From Methanoregula sp. (GTDB taxonomy: Archaea > Halobacteriota > Methanomicrobia > Methanomicrobiales > Methanospirillaceae), in the NCBI RefSeq assembly GCF_023227875.1, contig NZ_JALOCH010000006.1:62001-126000 (forward strand): a DNA stretch of 64,000 bases, written 5' to 3'. This document shows positions 7,783-16,499 of this stretch, in pieces (the first letter of the stretch is position 1; each line of letters opens with the position of its first letter). The notes below the pieces were generated by a model that saw nothing but the letters and a program-made list of their open reading frames with translations, ran no database searches and was not told the origin of the DNA. The translations under genes were made by a program, and so were the position numbers.

Positions 7783-9141
7783 TTATTGTATCTTGGGTAT
7801 CCGGCCAATCGCTTCCCTGATCAGTTCGTCCGGGTATTCGTAGTCCACCAGCTTGCCGGCATAGTACGCATCGTACGCCGACATGTCGAAGTTGCCATGC
7901 CCGGTGCAGTTGAACAGGATCGTCTTCTCTTCACCGGTCTTTTTGCATTTCAGCGCCTCATCGATGGCCCCTTTCACCGCGTGCGCTGCCTCCGGGGCAA
8001 CGATGATCCCTTCCGTTCTCGAGAAGATCTGTCCCGCCTCGAAGGCTTCGCTCTGGTGATACGAGACCGCCCGCATCACGCCATCGTGGACAAGGCGGGA
8101 TACAATCGGGGAGTCCCCATGGTACCGGAGGCCTCCTGCATGGATGGACGGGGGGACGAAATCATGGCCAAGGGTAAACATCTTCATGAGCGGCGTCAGG
8201 CCGGCAACGTCGCCGAAGTCATACGTATAGAGCCCTTTTGTAAGTGTCGGGCACGAGGCGGGTTCAACACCGATGAGATCGGTATCCTTGTGTTTCCCGG
8301 TCAGCTTGTCGCCCGCGAACGGGAATGAGATCCCGGCAAAGTTGGATCCCCCACCGACACACCCGATCACGACATCCGGGTATGCATCCACCATTGCCAG
8401 CTGCTCGCGGCATTCCTGCCCGATGATGGTCTGGTGGAGGCAGACATGGTTCAGCACCGAGCCGAGCGCGTAGTTGGTGTTGGCGTGGGTCGCTGCATCC
8501 TCGACAGCCTCGGAGATCGCAATGCCCAGCGCACCCGGCGTCTCCGGGTCCTTCTCGAGGACTGCACGCCCGGAGTTCGTCTTGGTGCTGGGACTCGGGA
8601 TACATTCCGCTCCCCATACATTCATCATCGATTTGCGGTAAGGCTTCTGGGCATAGCTGGATCTAACCATGTAGATCGTGCACTCAAGGTCGTAAAGCAT
8701 CGTAGCAAAGGCCAGTGCGGACCCCCATTGCCCGGCGCCGGTCTCCGTTGCGATCCGCTCCATCCCGGCCTTCATGTTGTAGTAGGCCTGGGGGACGGAG
8801 GTATTGGTCTTATGGCTCCCGGCCGGGCTGACGCCTTCCCACTTGTAATAGATCTTTGCCGGTGTCTTGAGGAACTTCTCCAGCCGGAAGGCACGGTACA
8901 GGGGGCTTGGCCTCCAGAGCCGCAGGACGTCCTGCACTTCTCCCGGTATATCGATATACCGGTCCGTGCTCACTTCCTGCCGGATCAGTTCCATGGGAAA
9001 GATCGCTGACAGGTCTGCGGGGCCAATCGGTTTCTGGGTGACCGGGTGGAGCGGTGGGTCAAGTGGTGACGGAAGGTCCGCCTGGACATTGTACCACTTT
9101 TTTGGCATCTGCTCCTCATCGAGGAGGATTTTCGTTTGCAT
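7783..9141 (-). CDS. trpB: TrpB2-type tryptophan synthase beta subunit
   Basis: A 452-residue PLP enzyme. The length, the N-terminal extension and the sequence LWRPSPLYRAFRLEKF mark the TrpB2 branch rather than the TrpB1 partner of TrpA. The PLP lysine is K111 in PAGSHKTNTS, and the phosphate loop is GCVGGGSNF. TrpB2 condenses indole with a serine donor. In some archaea the donor is O-phosphoserine. No trpA is nearby. I start at the ATG at 9141; an alternative TTG lies two codons upstream. The TATA-like sequence 16-31 bases before the ATG implies a leaderless or nearly leaderless message. Confidence 0.92.
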   Translation of the reverse strand: MQTKILLDEEQMPKKWYNVQADLPSPLDPPLHPVTQKPIGPADLSAIFPMELIRQEVSTDRYIDIPGEVQDVLRLWRPSPLYRAFRLEKFLKTPAKIYYKWEGVSPAGSHKTNTSVPQAYYNMKAGMERIATETGAGQWGSALAFATMLYDLECTIYMVRSSYAQKPYRKSMMNVWGAECIPSPSTKTNSGRAVLEKDPETPGALGIAISEAVEDAATHANTNYALGSVLNHVCLHQTIIGQECREQLAMVDAYPDVVIGCVGGGSNFAGISFPFAGDKLTGKHKDTDLIGVEPASCPTLTKGLYTYDFGDVAGLTPLMKMFTLGHDFVPPSIHAGGLRYHGDSPIVSRLVHDGVMRAVSYHQSEAFEAGQIFSRTEGIIVAPEAAHAVKGAIDEALKCKKTGEEKTILFNCTGHGNFDMSAYDAYYAGKLVDYEYPDELIREAIGRIPKIQ

Positions 9142-9156
9142 ATACAACAGTTACTT

Positions 9157-9190
9157 TGTATAAATATATACATTGTGGAACAAATTTGTT
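9157..9190 (-). promoter_or_regulatory. Promoter of trpB2 with two palindromes
   Basis: TGTATA-AATA-TATACA (9157-9172) is a perfect inverted repeat that also contains the only good TATA box for trpB2, read leftwards. A second perfect 12-bp palindrome, AACAAATTTGTT, lies just upstream at 9179-9190. AT-rich palindromes arise easily by chance, so operator function is tentative. From here to 9540 I see no gene; short frames in it have no recognisable product. Confidence 0.5.
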
Positions 9191-9543
9191 TATTGTTGCA
9201 CTTATTAACACATTTGATTACAAATCCATAATAAGAAATATCAGGAGTCGGTTCGCGTACCAGATTTCGCGTTCATCTTCAGAAAATGGCAGTAATGTAT
9301 CTCTTATTCAGATTTTTATTAGAGATAGATAACAATGTTATGACATGTCACGAGATTGGACAGAAGATCGTTCCCCCCATGTGAGCAAACTGACTGCCCC
9401 GAACCACACCAGAAAACCATTATTGGGGGAAAACGCACACTCCTATCACGGTTAGTGCCAGGGTGGACGTCCGTTTTGCGGGTACTCTGTTGATGGCAGA
9501 TCTCACGTAACACTGTATCGTAATCCGAAATGACATAACAGAA

Positions 9544-9574
9544 AGTATATTTTTGTCAACATCCTAATGTTGAC
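9544..9574 (+). promoter_or_regulatory. TATA box plus 20-bp palindromic operator candidate
   Basis: AGTATATTTTTG (9544-9555 region) resembles a TATA box. GTCAACAT-CCTA-ATGTTGAC follows at once, a perfect 8-bp inverted repeat with a four-base spacer (9555-9574). The next gene on the strand is the Yip1-domain gene at 9639, the first of a four-gene transporter operon. Position just downstream of the TATA box is typical of archaeal repressor sites. Confidence 0.55.
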
Positions 9575-9638
9575 GGGAAATATTCTTCATTCAATTATTC
9601 GTTCCAGAATACCACATGAACAGGAAAAATGGTGAACT

Positions 9639-10310
9639 ATGTTACGTACTTTTATTAACATCCTGATCCGGCCCGGTGCGTTCTTTTCAGGCCTGATGGG
9701 AGAGAAAGAAGAGAGTTTCAAGTGGCCGCTGGTCATCCTGCTGGCCGGCGGTATTGCTGCTGCAGGTTATGGATACCTGCTTGGTGGATCAACGGCACAG
9801 ATGATGTCCGATGCAGTCCCCGGCATCGGGATGATTATTACCCTAGGGTCAGTCGTCGGGGCAGTAATCGGGGTATTTATCTTCTGGATTATCTGGACGG
9901 CCGTGGTCTTTGCCCTCTCGATGGCATTCAAAGGTGACGGCAGTTTCAAGCGGACCCTTCAGGTGATAGGGTACGGGTACCTTCCCCAGGTAATCGGATC
10001 CGTCATCACCCTGATCGCGGCAATCGAATACGTGCCGAAGATCGTTGTTCCCAAGATCACCTCTGCCATGATGCAGGATCCCGCGGCAATGCAGCAGGTC
10101 ATGACAGGCCTCATGCGGGACCCGGCCATGGTGGAACTGACCCAGATCACGACCCTCATCACGATCGTCTTCCTGCTCTGGAGCGCGAATATCTGGATCT
10201 TCGGTCTCCAGCATGCCCGGAAGCTCTCGTCACGGGACGCGGCGCTTTGCGTGGGCATCCCGGTCGTCCTCTATATCCTCTATATGATCTATTCCCTTGG
10301 AGTCTCCTAA
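9639..10310 (+). CDS. Yip1-domain membrane protein
   Basis: A 223-residue membrane protein with about five hydrophobic segments (roughly residues 30-50, 60-85, 115-135, 165-185 and 200-220). The opening FINILIRPGAFFSGL and the middle TLQVIGYGYLPQVIG are typical of archaeal and bacterial Yip1 proteins, whose exact role is unknown. Its TAA shares a base with the ATG of the next gene (TAATG). It is the first gene of an operon with a surface CARDB-like protein and a MacB-type ABC transporter, so a part in export or cell-envelope work is likely. Confidence 0.8.
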   Translation: MLRTFINILIRPGAFFSGLMGEKEESFKWPLVILLAGGIAAAGYGYLLGGSTAQMMSDAVPGIGMIITLGSVVGAVIGVFIFWIIWTAVVFALSMAFKGDGSFKRTLQVIGYGYLPQVIGSVITLIAAIEYVPKIVVPKITSAMMQDPAAMQQVMTGLMRDPAMVELTQITTLITIVFLLWSANIWIFGLQHARKLSSRDAALCVGIPVVLYILYMIYSLGVS

Positions 10311-11494
10311 TGAAAATCAACCGGATTTTTACAGGCATCGCCCTTCTGCTGCTTATGAGTATGACTGTTTGTGTGGTAAGCGGCGAGACGTATTCACTTC
10401 TGTATGAAGATCCAGTAACTGGAACCTATTATACCGGAAAAGTATTCGTATCCAATACGACGTTTGATCCTGTGGTTTTCTTTACCGGAGATAAGGGAAC
10501 TGTCACATACTTGGTAACGAACGGAAACGCCAACACCAGCGTAAAATTAAACCATATTACATTCTATGACCGTGATTTACAACTTTTAAGTCAGAATTTT
10601 GATACCACGATTACACTGGGTCCCCTCCAGACACGGCCATTTACCTTTTCCATACTTGCAGATGCCCCTGAGGGAGACTATTACCCGACATTCTCCGCGA
10701 GTTTTTACGATTCCAATCTCAACCATAAAACACTGGTCCAGATCGACAACACGCCCGTTGAACTGACTGTTGTCGATCAGCCTGACGCCTTCATGCAGGG
10801 AAAGAAGAAGACCATCAACATGCAGGTGGCAAATCCCCGGAAAAACAATGTGCGGAATGTTATCCTTGAAGTTTCAGGAGCTGGCATAACCGCCTCACCT
10901 TCGAGGACATTTGTCGGTGACCTCGCAGCCGGGGCAAAGACGCCGGTGAACTTCTCCGTGACGCCGGACCAGGAGACGACCCTTAACCTTCACCTCACCT
11001 ACGACAATGGTAACAACCCTCACGAAGTCACCATGAATATCCCCATCACCTTCGGGGTTGACAAGAAGCAGGCAGACCCTGTCATGAGTAATATTCAGGT
11101 CACGTCTGTCGGGACCACGTACCGCGTAACGGGTGATGTGACGAATGCCGGACTCGAAACTGCAAATGCCGTAATGGTGACTGCCCTTCCACCGGCGGTC
11201 CCTGAAGACCCATACAAGACCTATGTGGTCCAGGCGCTCAAACCGGATGATTTCGGAAGCTTCGAGATCACATTCACAACTGATGGAAAGGCAACAAGTG
11301 TGCCAGTTCAGGTCTCCTTCAAGGACAGCGACGGGAACATATATACCTCGGCCCAGAACGTGACTGTTCCCGATGGCAGGCTTGCCGCTGTAAAAGATGA
11401 CGGCCCGCCGCTCATACCGATCATTGCCGCTCTGGTCATTGTCGCGGTATTTGTTGGAGGATGGTTCTTCTACCTCAGGAAGAAGAAGCAGTGA
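10310..11494 (+). CDS. Secreted, membrane-anchored CARDB/COG1361-like surface protein
   Basis: A 394-residue protein with an N-terminal signal peptide (MKINRIFTGIALLLLMSM, then CVVSGETY), two or more beta-sandwich repeats rich in N, T and V, and a C-terminal transmembrane helix PPLIPIIAALVIVAVFVGGW followed by RKKKQ. This is the S-layer-like, COG1361-type architecture, facing outward. The frame is open from 10247, but the signal peptide sets the start at 10310. It overlaps Yip1 upstream and the ABC ATPase downstream. In related operons such proteins accompany MacB-like transporters, perhaps as the external partner. Confidence 0.8.
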   Translation: MKINRIFTGIALLLLMSMTVCVVSGETYSLLYEDPVTGTYYTGKVFVSNTTFDPVVFFTGDKGTVTYLVTNGNANTSVKLNHITFYDRDLQLLSQNFDTTITLGPLQTRPFTFSILADAPEGDYYPTFSASFYDSNLNHKTLVQIDNTPVELTVVDQPDAFMQGKKKTINMQVANPRKNNVRNVILEVSGAGITASPSRTFVGDLAAGAKTPVNFSVTPDQETTLNLHLTYDNGNNPHEVTMNIPITFGVDKKQADPVMSNIQVTSVGTTYRVTGDVTNAGLETANAVMVTALPPAVPEDPYKTYVVQALKPDDFGSFEITFTTDGKATSVPVQVSFKDSDGNIYTSAQNVTVPDGRLAAVKDDGPPLIPIIAALVIVAVFVGGWFFYLRKKKQ

Positions 11495-12183
11495 CGCCGC
11501 AAGAAGCAGACGACCAGCCGGTCATGCTCTTCCAGGACGTGGCCAAGGTGTACCCGCTTCCCGCGGGGGATGTCAGGGCACTGGACGGTGTCTCGTTCCA
11601 AGTGGACCGGGGCGAGTTCATCTCTGTCATGGGTCCCTCGGGATCCGGGAAGTCCACGCTCCTGAACCTCATGGGGTGCCTCGATACCCCGACCGAGGGG
11701 GATATCTACATCAGCGGCACCCGGATCGGGGATATGTCGGATGCGGAGCTGACCAGCCTGCGGCGGGACCGTATCGGGTTCATCTTCCAGTACTTCAATC
11801 TCTTCCCGCTCCTGAATATCATCGAGAACGTCACGTTCCCCATGATGCTCAAGACCGGCAAGGGTGTAGATCCAGAGAGGGGGAGAGAAGTGCTCCGTGC
11901 CGTCCAGCTTGATGACTCACTCTTCACCCATACGCCAACGGAGCTCTCGGGTGGGCAGCAGCAGCGGGTCGCCGTTGCCCGGGCGCTCATCAACAACCCC
12001 GACATCCTCCTCTGCGATGAACCGACCGGCAACCTCGACTCCAGGACCGGGGCCGGGATCATGGACCTGATGACCGAACTCAACCGGAACGGTACAACCA
12101 TCATCATGGTCACCCACGACCCCCATATAGCCGAATACTCGCGGCGGACAATCAGAATCTCTGACGGGAGGATCGTATCATGA
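11491..12183 (+). CDS. ABC transporter ATP-binding protein, MacB/LolD type
   Basis: A 230-residue ATPase with Walker A GPSGSGKST (about residues 48-56), the LolD-like Q-loop FIFQYFNLFPLLNIIENV, signature LSGGQQQRVAVARAL, Walker B ILLCDEPTGNLDS and switch His in VTHDPH. I take the GTG at 11491, which overlaps the previous stop as GTGA and follows AGGAAGAAGAA. An ATG at 11461 is possible but would overlap more deeply. Its last codons overlap the permease start by four bases. MacB-type transporters use mechanical cycles to move or extract envelope molecules. The substrate is unknown. Confidence 0.93.
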   Translation: MTPQEADDQPVMLFQDVAKVYPLPAGDVRALDGVSFQVDRGEFISVMGPSGSGKSTLLNLMGCLDTPTEGDIYISGTRIGDMSDAELTSLRRDRIGFIFQYFNLFPLLNIIENVTFPMMLKTGKGVDPERGREVLRAVQLDDSLFTHTPTELSGGQQQRVAVARALINNPDILLCDEPTGNLDSRTGAGIMDLMTELNRNGTTIIMVTHDPHIAEYSRRTIRISDGRIVS

Positions 12184-13367
12184 TCTTCTGGGAGATTGCA
12201 AAGCGGAATATCCGGCTGCACTTCCTCCGGTCGACCCTTGCGATGCTCGGGATCGTGATCGGTGTTGTTGCCATCGCGTCGATGGGGATTCTCGGCAACA
12301 GCCTGGTGGCAACCGTTTCTGACAGCCTCTCGTCGGTGGGAGACAGCGTCATCGTCTTCCCGTACGCGGGCGGCGGTGGAGGATTCGGCGGAGGAGGCGG
12401 GAGTTCCGAGAACATGAAGATCACGGACCAGCAGTTCCAACAGATCAAACGTGCCGTTGCTCCCAGCGTTGCGATACCCGTGCTTTCGACATCGGAACGG
12501 ATGAAAGTCGGGGTGGGGGGCGATGACATCGTTGCCTCGGTCTATGGTGTGGACCCGAAGTATCTTCCTGACCTCAACTTCGAACTGAGCGCAGGCAGTT
12601 TAAACAATGCCAATTCCGGTTGCCTGGTAGGATCGGCGTTCGCCAAGGACAACAACATCAAGGTCGGGTCCCGGATCTCCATGGGCACTGACGGCTCGAA
12701 GGGGACCCTCCGCGTCACCGGCATTATCAAGGAGCGGGGCATGAGTTTCGATATCAGCACGGACAATGCTGTTATCGCCACCCAGGCCTGGTTTGAGAAC
12801 ACGTACAAGACGGAGAATTATGACGAGGTCGTGGTCAAGGTCAAGAGCGGGCAGGACACTGCGGATGTCAAGGTCGTCATCGAGAAACAGCTGAACAAGC
12901 GGGATAAGGTCGTCTCGGTGATGGACAGCAAGGCGACACTTGCCTCCATCTATGAGACGTTTGGCGCGGTCACGACATTCGTCACGGCAATCGGCGGGAT
13001 CTCGATGGTTGTTGCCGGTGTCTCGATCTTCAACATCATGATGATGTCGGTCAATGAGCGGGTCAAGGAGATCGGCATCATGAGGAGCATCGGCACCCAG
13101 AAGAAGGAGGTGATGAGCATGTTCGTGTACGAAGCCGCAATCATCGGCGTGATCGGGAGCGCAGTCGGGGGCATCCTGAGCCTTGTTGCCGGATATGCCA
13201 TCAGTGCCCTGATGCTCCAGTCGACGAAGTACCTGTTCACCTTCGCAACGGCGTTCTCGGTTTTTGAGGGTGTCGGGTTCGGGATCGTTGTCTGTCTTGC
13301 CTGCGGGCTTTACCCGGCATGGCAGGCGGCGAACCTGAACCCTATCGATGCGCTCCGGCACGAATGA
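12180..13367 (+). CDS. ABC transporter permease, MacB/FtsX family
   Basis: A 395-residue permease. The N-terminal helix LAMLGIVIGVVAIASMGILG is followed by a large external domain (about residues 50-260) that begins with a striking Gly-rich run, GGGGGFGGGGGSSE. Three C-terminal helices follow within FtsX (about 265-390). The conserved NIMMMSVNERVKEIGIMRSIG coupling region is present, as is the final NPIDALRHE. It pairs with the ATPase immediately upstream, which it overlaps (ATGA). A T-run at 13381-13387 may end the transcript. Confidence 0.93.
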   Translation: MIFWEIAKRNIRLHFLRSTLAMLGIVIGVVAIASMGILGNSLVATVSDSLSSVGDSVIVFPYAGGGGGFGGGGGSSENMKITDQQFQQIKRAVAPSVAIPVLSTSERMKVGVGGDDIVASVYGVDPKYLPDLNFELSAGSLNNANSGCLVGSAFAKDNNIKVGSRISMGTDGSKGTLRVTGIIKERGMSFDISTDNAVIATQAWFENTYKTENYDEVVVKVKSGQDTADVKVVIEKQLNKRDKVVSVMDSKATLASIYETFGAVTTFVTAIGGISMVVAGVSIFNIMMMSVNERVKEIGIMRSIGTQKKEVMSMFVYEAAIIGVIGSAVGGILSLVAGYAISALMLQSTKYLFTFATAFSVFEGVGFGIVVCLACGLYPAWQAANLNPIDALRHE

Positions 13368-13375
13368 CCGGATCC

Positions 13376-13387
13376 CTTTCTTTTTTT
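13376..13387 (+). terminator. T-rich terminator after the ABC operon
   Basis: CCTTTCTTTTTTT lies nine bases after the permease stop and before an independent promoter region. Archaeal RNA polymerase terminates at such T-runs without needing a stem. Confidence 0.4.
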
Positions 13388-13433
13388 GGCATCATGTGAA
13401 CTTTATTACCGGCCGCGTGCATACTCTACATCT

Positions 13434-14297
13434 ATGAGCCCTTCGGACCCGGCAGCTATGGCCCCTGACTGGAATGAGGTCTGGAAATCCAGGCAGAAAC
13501 AGCACGAGCTCTCGAAAGCATCCGACGATCCATCCCATGACTGGAACAGGAAGGAGAACGCGGAACGGTACAACACAAACTCCCAAAGCGCATACGATGA
13601 CCGTATCCGGCTCACTCTTGACGGGCTCGATATCAGCAGGGATTCCCGGGTGTTGGACATCGGTGCGGGGCCGGGGACGCTTGCAGTACCGCTCGCCCCA
13701 CGGGTCAGGGAGGTCACGGCAGTTGAGCCCGGTGCGGGGATGGTCTCCACCCTCATGGAACGGGCGGCACGGGAGGGCATCGCAAATATCTCCTGCGTGC
13801 AGAAACGGTGGGAGGACGTGGATATTGCGCGGGACCTCTCCGGCCCGTACGATGTTGTGATTGCGTCGCTTTCCCTGACGATGGAGGATATCCGGGCCGC
13901 TCTCAGGAAGATGGATGCGGCATCACGGAAGTACGTGTGCCTGTACTGGTTCGTTGACATGCCGTTCTGGGAGCGGATGTATGCCGATCTCTGGGAGCCC
14001 CTGCACGGGACGCCGTATTATTCCGGGCCCAAGGCCGACTGTCTCTTCAACGTCCTTTACCAGATGGGGATCTACGCGAACGTGGAGATGCTGCCGCTCT
14101 CAAAGGAATACCGGTTCACCTCCCGGGAAGAGATGGAGGTGTTCTTCCGGAAACGGTTCAGTGTAAAGACACCGGAGCAGGAACAGATCATTGACAGGTA
14201 CATTGCCTCACGCATCCGGACAGAGGGAGAGGACGTGATTGTCTCCGGAGATTCCACCTTTGCAAAGATCTGGTGGAAGAAGGCAGATGCTGCCTGA
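13434..14297 (+). CDS. Class I SAM-dependent methyltransferase
   Basis: A 287-residue protein with SAM motif I VLDIGAGPGT at about residue 73 and motif II TAVEPGAG. Motif IV is YDVVIASLSL. The substrate is not recognisable from sequence. The C-terminal half (YWFVDMPFWERMYADLWEPL) is the part seen in several methanogen methyltransferases without assigned function. The frame is open from 13386, but the ATG at 13434 lies about 30 bases after a TTTATTA element, the usual archaeal spacing. An ATG at 13458 is a second choice. No operon partner. Confidence 0.8.
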   Translation: MSPSDPAAMAPDWNEVWKSRQKQHELSKASDDPSHDWNRKENAERYNTNSQSAYDDRIRLTLDGLDISRDSRVLDIGAGPGTLAVPLAPRVREVTAVEPGAGMVSTLMERAAREGIANISCVQKRWEDVDIARDLSGPYDVVIASLSLTMEDIRAALRKMDAASRKYVCLYWFVDMPFWERMYADLWEPLHGTPYYSGPKADCLFNVLYQMGIYANVEMLPLSKEYRFTSREEMEVFFRKRFSVKTPEQEQIIDRYIASRIRTEGEDVIVSGDSTFAKIWWKKADAA

Positions 14298-14330
14298 CTA
14301 CACCTCTGGCGATAGTTCCATTTCGTATTT

Positions 14331-14341
14331 TTTTATATAAG
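14331..14341 (+). promoter_or_regulatory. TATA box of the small membrane protein gene
   Basis: TTTTATATAAG lies 21-31 bases before the ATG at 14362. This is close to the archaeal consensus and implies a very short leader. Confidence 0.55.
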
Positions 14342-14361
14342 AGAAAGGGTTATGGTTTATC

Positions 14362-14610
14362 ATGGCACTTTCCACGGTTATTACTCCGGTTGCCATGCTC
14401 CTTGAGCTGGTCATCGGTGTTTTAGGACTGCATGCAGGGTACTCCTTAAAAAAGACCTACGGGTACCTCTTCGCGGCGACATTTCTCCTCTTCGCACTCT
14501 TCGATTACCTGAACTCCGTGGGTGTCCCGGCAGATACCCTCGCTGTCCTGAACCTGATAGCAATCCTTGCTGCTCTCATCGGCATGTACCTCGTTATCCG
14601 GGAAAAATGA
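14362..14610 (+). CDS. Small three-helix membrane protein, unknown function
   Basis: An 82-residue protein with three hydrophobic stretches (about residues 4-26, 33-52 and 57-78) joined by short loops with charged residues (KKTYG, DYLN, REK at the end). It has its own strong TATA box and codon use like its neighbours, which supports a real gene. I do not recognise the family. The next 540 bases hold only the inverted-repeat element described below. Confidence 0.65.
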   Translation: MALSTVITPVAMLLELVIGVLGLHAGYSLKKTYGYLFAATFLLFALFDYLNSVGVPADTLAVLNLIAILAALIGMYLVIREK

Positions 14611-14796
14611 GATGCGGAACTGCTGATTAAAAAAATAGAAAATTTTCCTCTTTTCCCTTCAGGAGAAATGTGTGTTATCCAACCCTCTGGATCCGGCTCA
14701 TTGCTTCCCTGAGCTTCTCCCTTGCAGTTGGCCACCTGCTGTGCGATACTGTTCAAACTTTTTTCAGGATTTTTTCCGGTTTGAAAATTTTTTAAG

Positions 14797-14975
14797 CGCA
14801 AAAAAATCCGGAATGAAAACCTGCCCCTGCCCGACCCCCCTTCATTTCTCCTGGAGGATTATTCGGGCATAATTACGTCATAGGTTCCATAGGAAATAAA
14901 GATATTTTTGATCCCCCTAATGAGGGGGGTCGGGCAGGGGCAAACCGGAAAAATTTTTTGCGGGACGAAAAATTT
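14797..14975. repeat. Composite inverted-repeat element with perfect 19-bp arms
   Basis: TGCCCCTGCCCGACCCCCC at 14822-14840 is repeated in exact inverse orientation at 14924-14942, enclosing 83 bases. Outside the perfect arms the similarity continues loosely (CGCAAAAAA...TCCGG on the left, CCGG...AAAAATTTTTTGCG on the right). To the right GAAAAATTTTTTG occurs twice in tandem. No frame in the element looks coding. Mobile miniature element or structured RNA are both possible. Confidence 0.6.
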
Positions 14976-15149
14976 TTTGAGATTTTTTGGTTTGCGGAAA
15001 GGATCTGGTGACTTGATGGAGCTCCAGGAAATCTGAAGAGCGGGGATTTCTATCCTCAGTCCAAGTACGGTGGAATGAAGACCTGTGGGAAGAGAGATAG
15101 GTGCTGAAGAATCCTGGCTCCAGGAGCTATCATTCTCCACTTGTAACCA

Positions 15150-16481
15150 TCAGCCCTCATGCACAGGATCCGAAAGCGGAATGGTATTGGCAAGAAGTGC
15201 CACCCATGCCGGGATATACAGGATCTCCCGGCCCCCGGCAATTCTCTTATCGAACAGGTCTTTTGTTACCAGGATGCCCGTGCTGACGTTGTACTCCTCC
15301 ATGAAGATGAGCAGGTTTTTGGTATCTGACGGGCTGATGCGGTTCTGGTATTTGATCTCCACAGGTATGAGCCCGGCAGGAGTATCGAGGACGAGATCCA
15401 CTTCGTGCTTGTGACGGTCCCGCCAGAAATACCGGCCGGCAAAGAGCGTCTCGACAAACTGGCCGCGGAGCTGGTCGATTACCTGTTCCTGGCTGTACCC
15501 GAGCACAGCACAGGCAATGGCCGGGTGGGTTACAAACAGTTTTTTGTTCTTCCGCACCCGCGTTGCCGGGCTTTTCGAATACGTTTCAGTGACCCGGACA
15601 AGAAATGCCGAGCGGAGGTAGAAGAGGTACGTGGAGATGGTTTCAGCGTGGACACCAAAATGGCGGGCAAGGTTCTGGATGTCAAAGAGTTGCGATGATG
15701 TACTGCACGCGTACCGGAACAGTTCGAAGAGCAGATCCGGTCTGCGGATATCAAACATAGCCGGGATATCCCGGTAGATGATCTTCCGGACGACAAGATC
15801 ATGGATATATTTCCGGATCACCGGGCTCTCGTTCTCTGCCACAAGTTCCGGGAACGCCCCCTTGTACAGGTATTCAAGGAACGCCTGTTCGAACCGTTCC
15901 TTCCGGGTAAGGCACTCGTGATAGAGTGCTTCCATTGCCGGGTAATCCTGCAGGGAAACCGGCCCCACTCGGACATCCTCGCCTTTGAGCATGAGATACT
16001 CGCGGAAGGAGAGGGGGTACAGCCGGAAGGTTACGAGCCGGCCCGCAAGCGCTGCGCTGGCCTTCGAGATGTCGAGCGATTCAGAGCCCGAGAGGACGAA
16101 CTTGATCCCGGTCTGGTCGTAATACCGTTTGAGGATGCCTTCCCAGTCCTCCACGTACTGGATCTCGTCAAGGAAGATCGTTGTTGCATGCAGGGTGGTG
16201 ATCGCGTAGTCAAGGACGAAGACAAGGACGTCCTTTTTGCGGGAGTCTTCTTCATCGAACGAGAAGAAGATCGCCGTGCCGGCCTGATCGGCCATGAGCT
16301 GACGCATCAGCGTGGTCTTGCCGATCCGTCGGAGTCCGACGATCGCAACAGCCTGTTTCTTTTGCATCCACGGCTCGATATCCTCATACAGGTCCCGACG
16401 GGTAGCCGGGACAGGTACGGGCGTGCCCTGGAGCTGGGGGTTGTATTCCCGGATGAGCCGAACCAGGTAGTCCTTGTCCAC
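15150..16481 (-). CDS. AAA_14/DUF4143 family ATPase
   Basis: A 443-residue protein with Walker A GLRRIGKTTL at about residues 49-58 and Walker B TTIFLDEIQ near 116. After these come sensor-like LSGSES, a winged-helix middle (DIQNLARHFGVHAETISTYLFYL) and a C-terminal DUF4143 nuclease-like fold with EVDLVLDTPAGLIPVEIKY. This last block resembles the D-ExK core of restriction-type nucleases. These ATPases are widespread in archaea in many paralogous copies, often in variable regions. Their function is not established. It stands alone, between repeat-rich intergenic stretches. Confidence 0.88.
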   Translation of the reverse strand: MDKDYLVRLIREYNPQLQGTPVPVPATRRDLYEDIEPWMQKKQAVAIVGLRRIGKTTLMRQLMADQAGTAIFFSFDEEDSRKKDVLVFVLDYAITTLHATTIFLDEIQYVEDWEGILKRYYDQTGIKFVLSGSESLDISKASAALAGRLVTFRLYPLSFREYLMLKGEDVRVGPVSLQDYPAMEALYHECLTRKERFEQAFLEYLYKGAFPELVAENESPVIRKYIHDLVVRKIIYRDIPAMFDIRRPDLLFELFRYACSTSSQLFDIQNLARHFGVHAETISTYLFYLRSAFLVRVTETYSKSPATRVRKNKKLFVTHPAIACAVLGYSQEQVIDQLRGQFVETLFAGRYFWRDRHKHEVDLVLDTPAGLIPVEIKYQNRISPSDTKNLLIFMEEYNVSTGILVTKDLFDKRIAGGREILYIPAWVALLANTIPLSDPVHEG

Positions 16482-16499
16482 AGTATAGTATAGTTTATT

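Noticed and set aside
9319..9513. 64-codon minus-strand frame in the trpB2/Yip1 gap
   Set aside because: No domain, no promoter or ribosome-binding site, and low-complexity start; probably chance.
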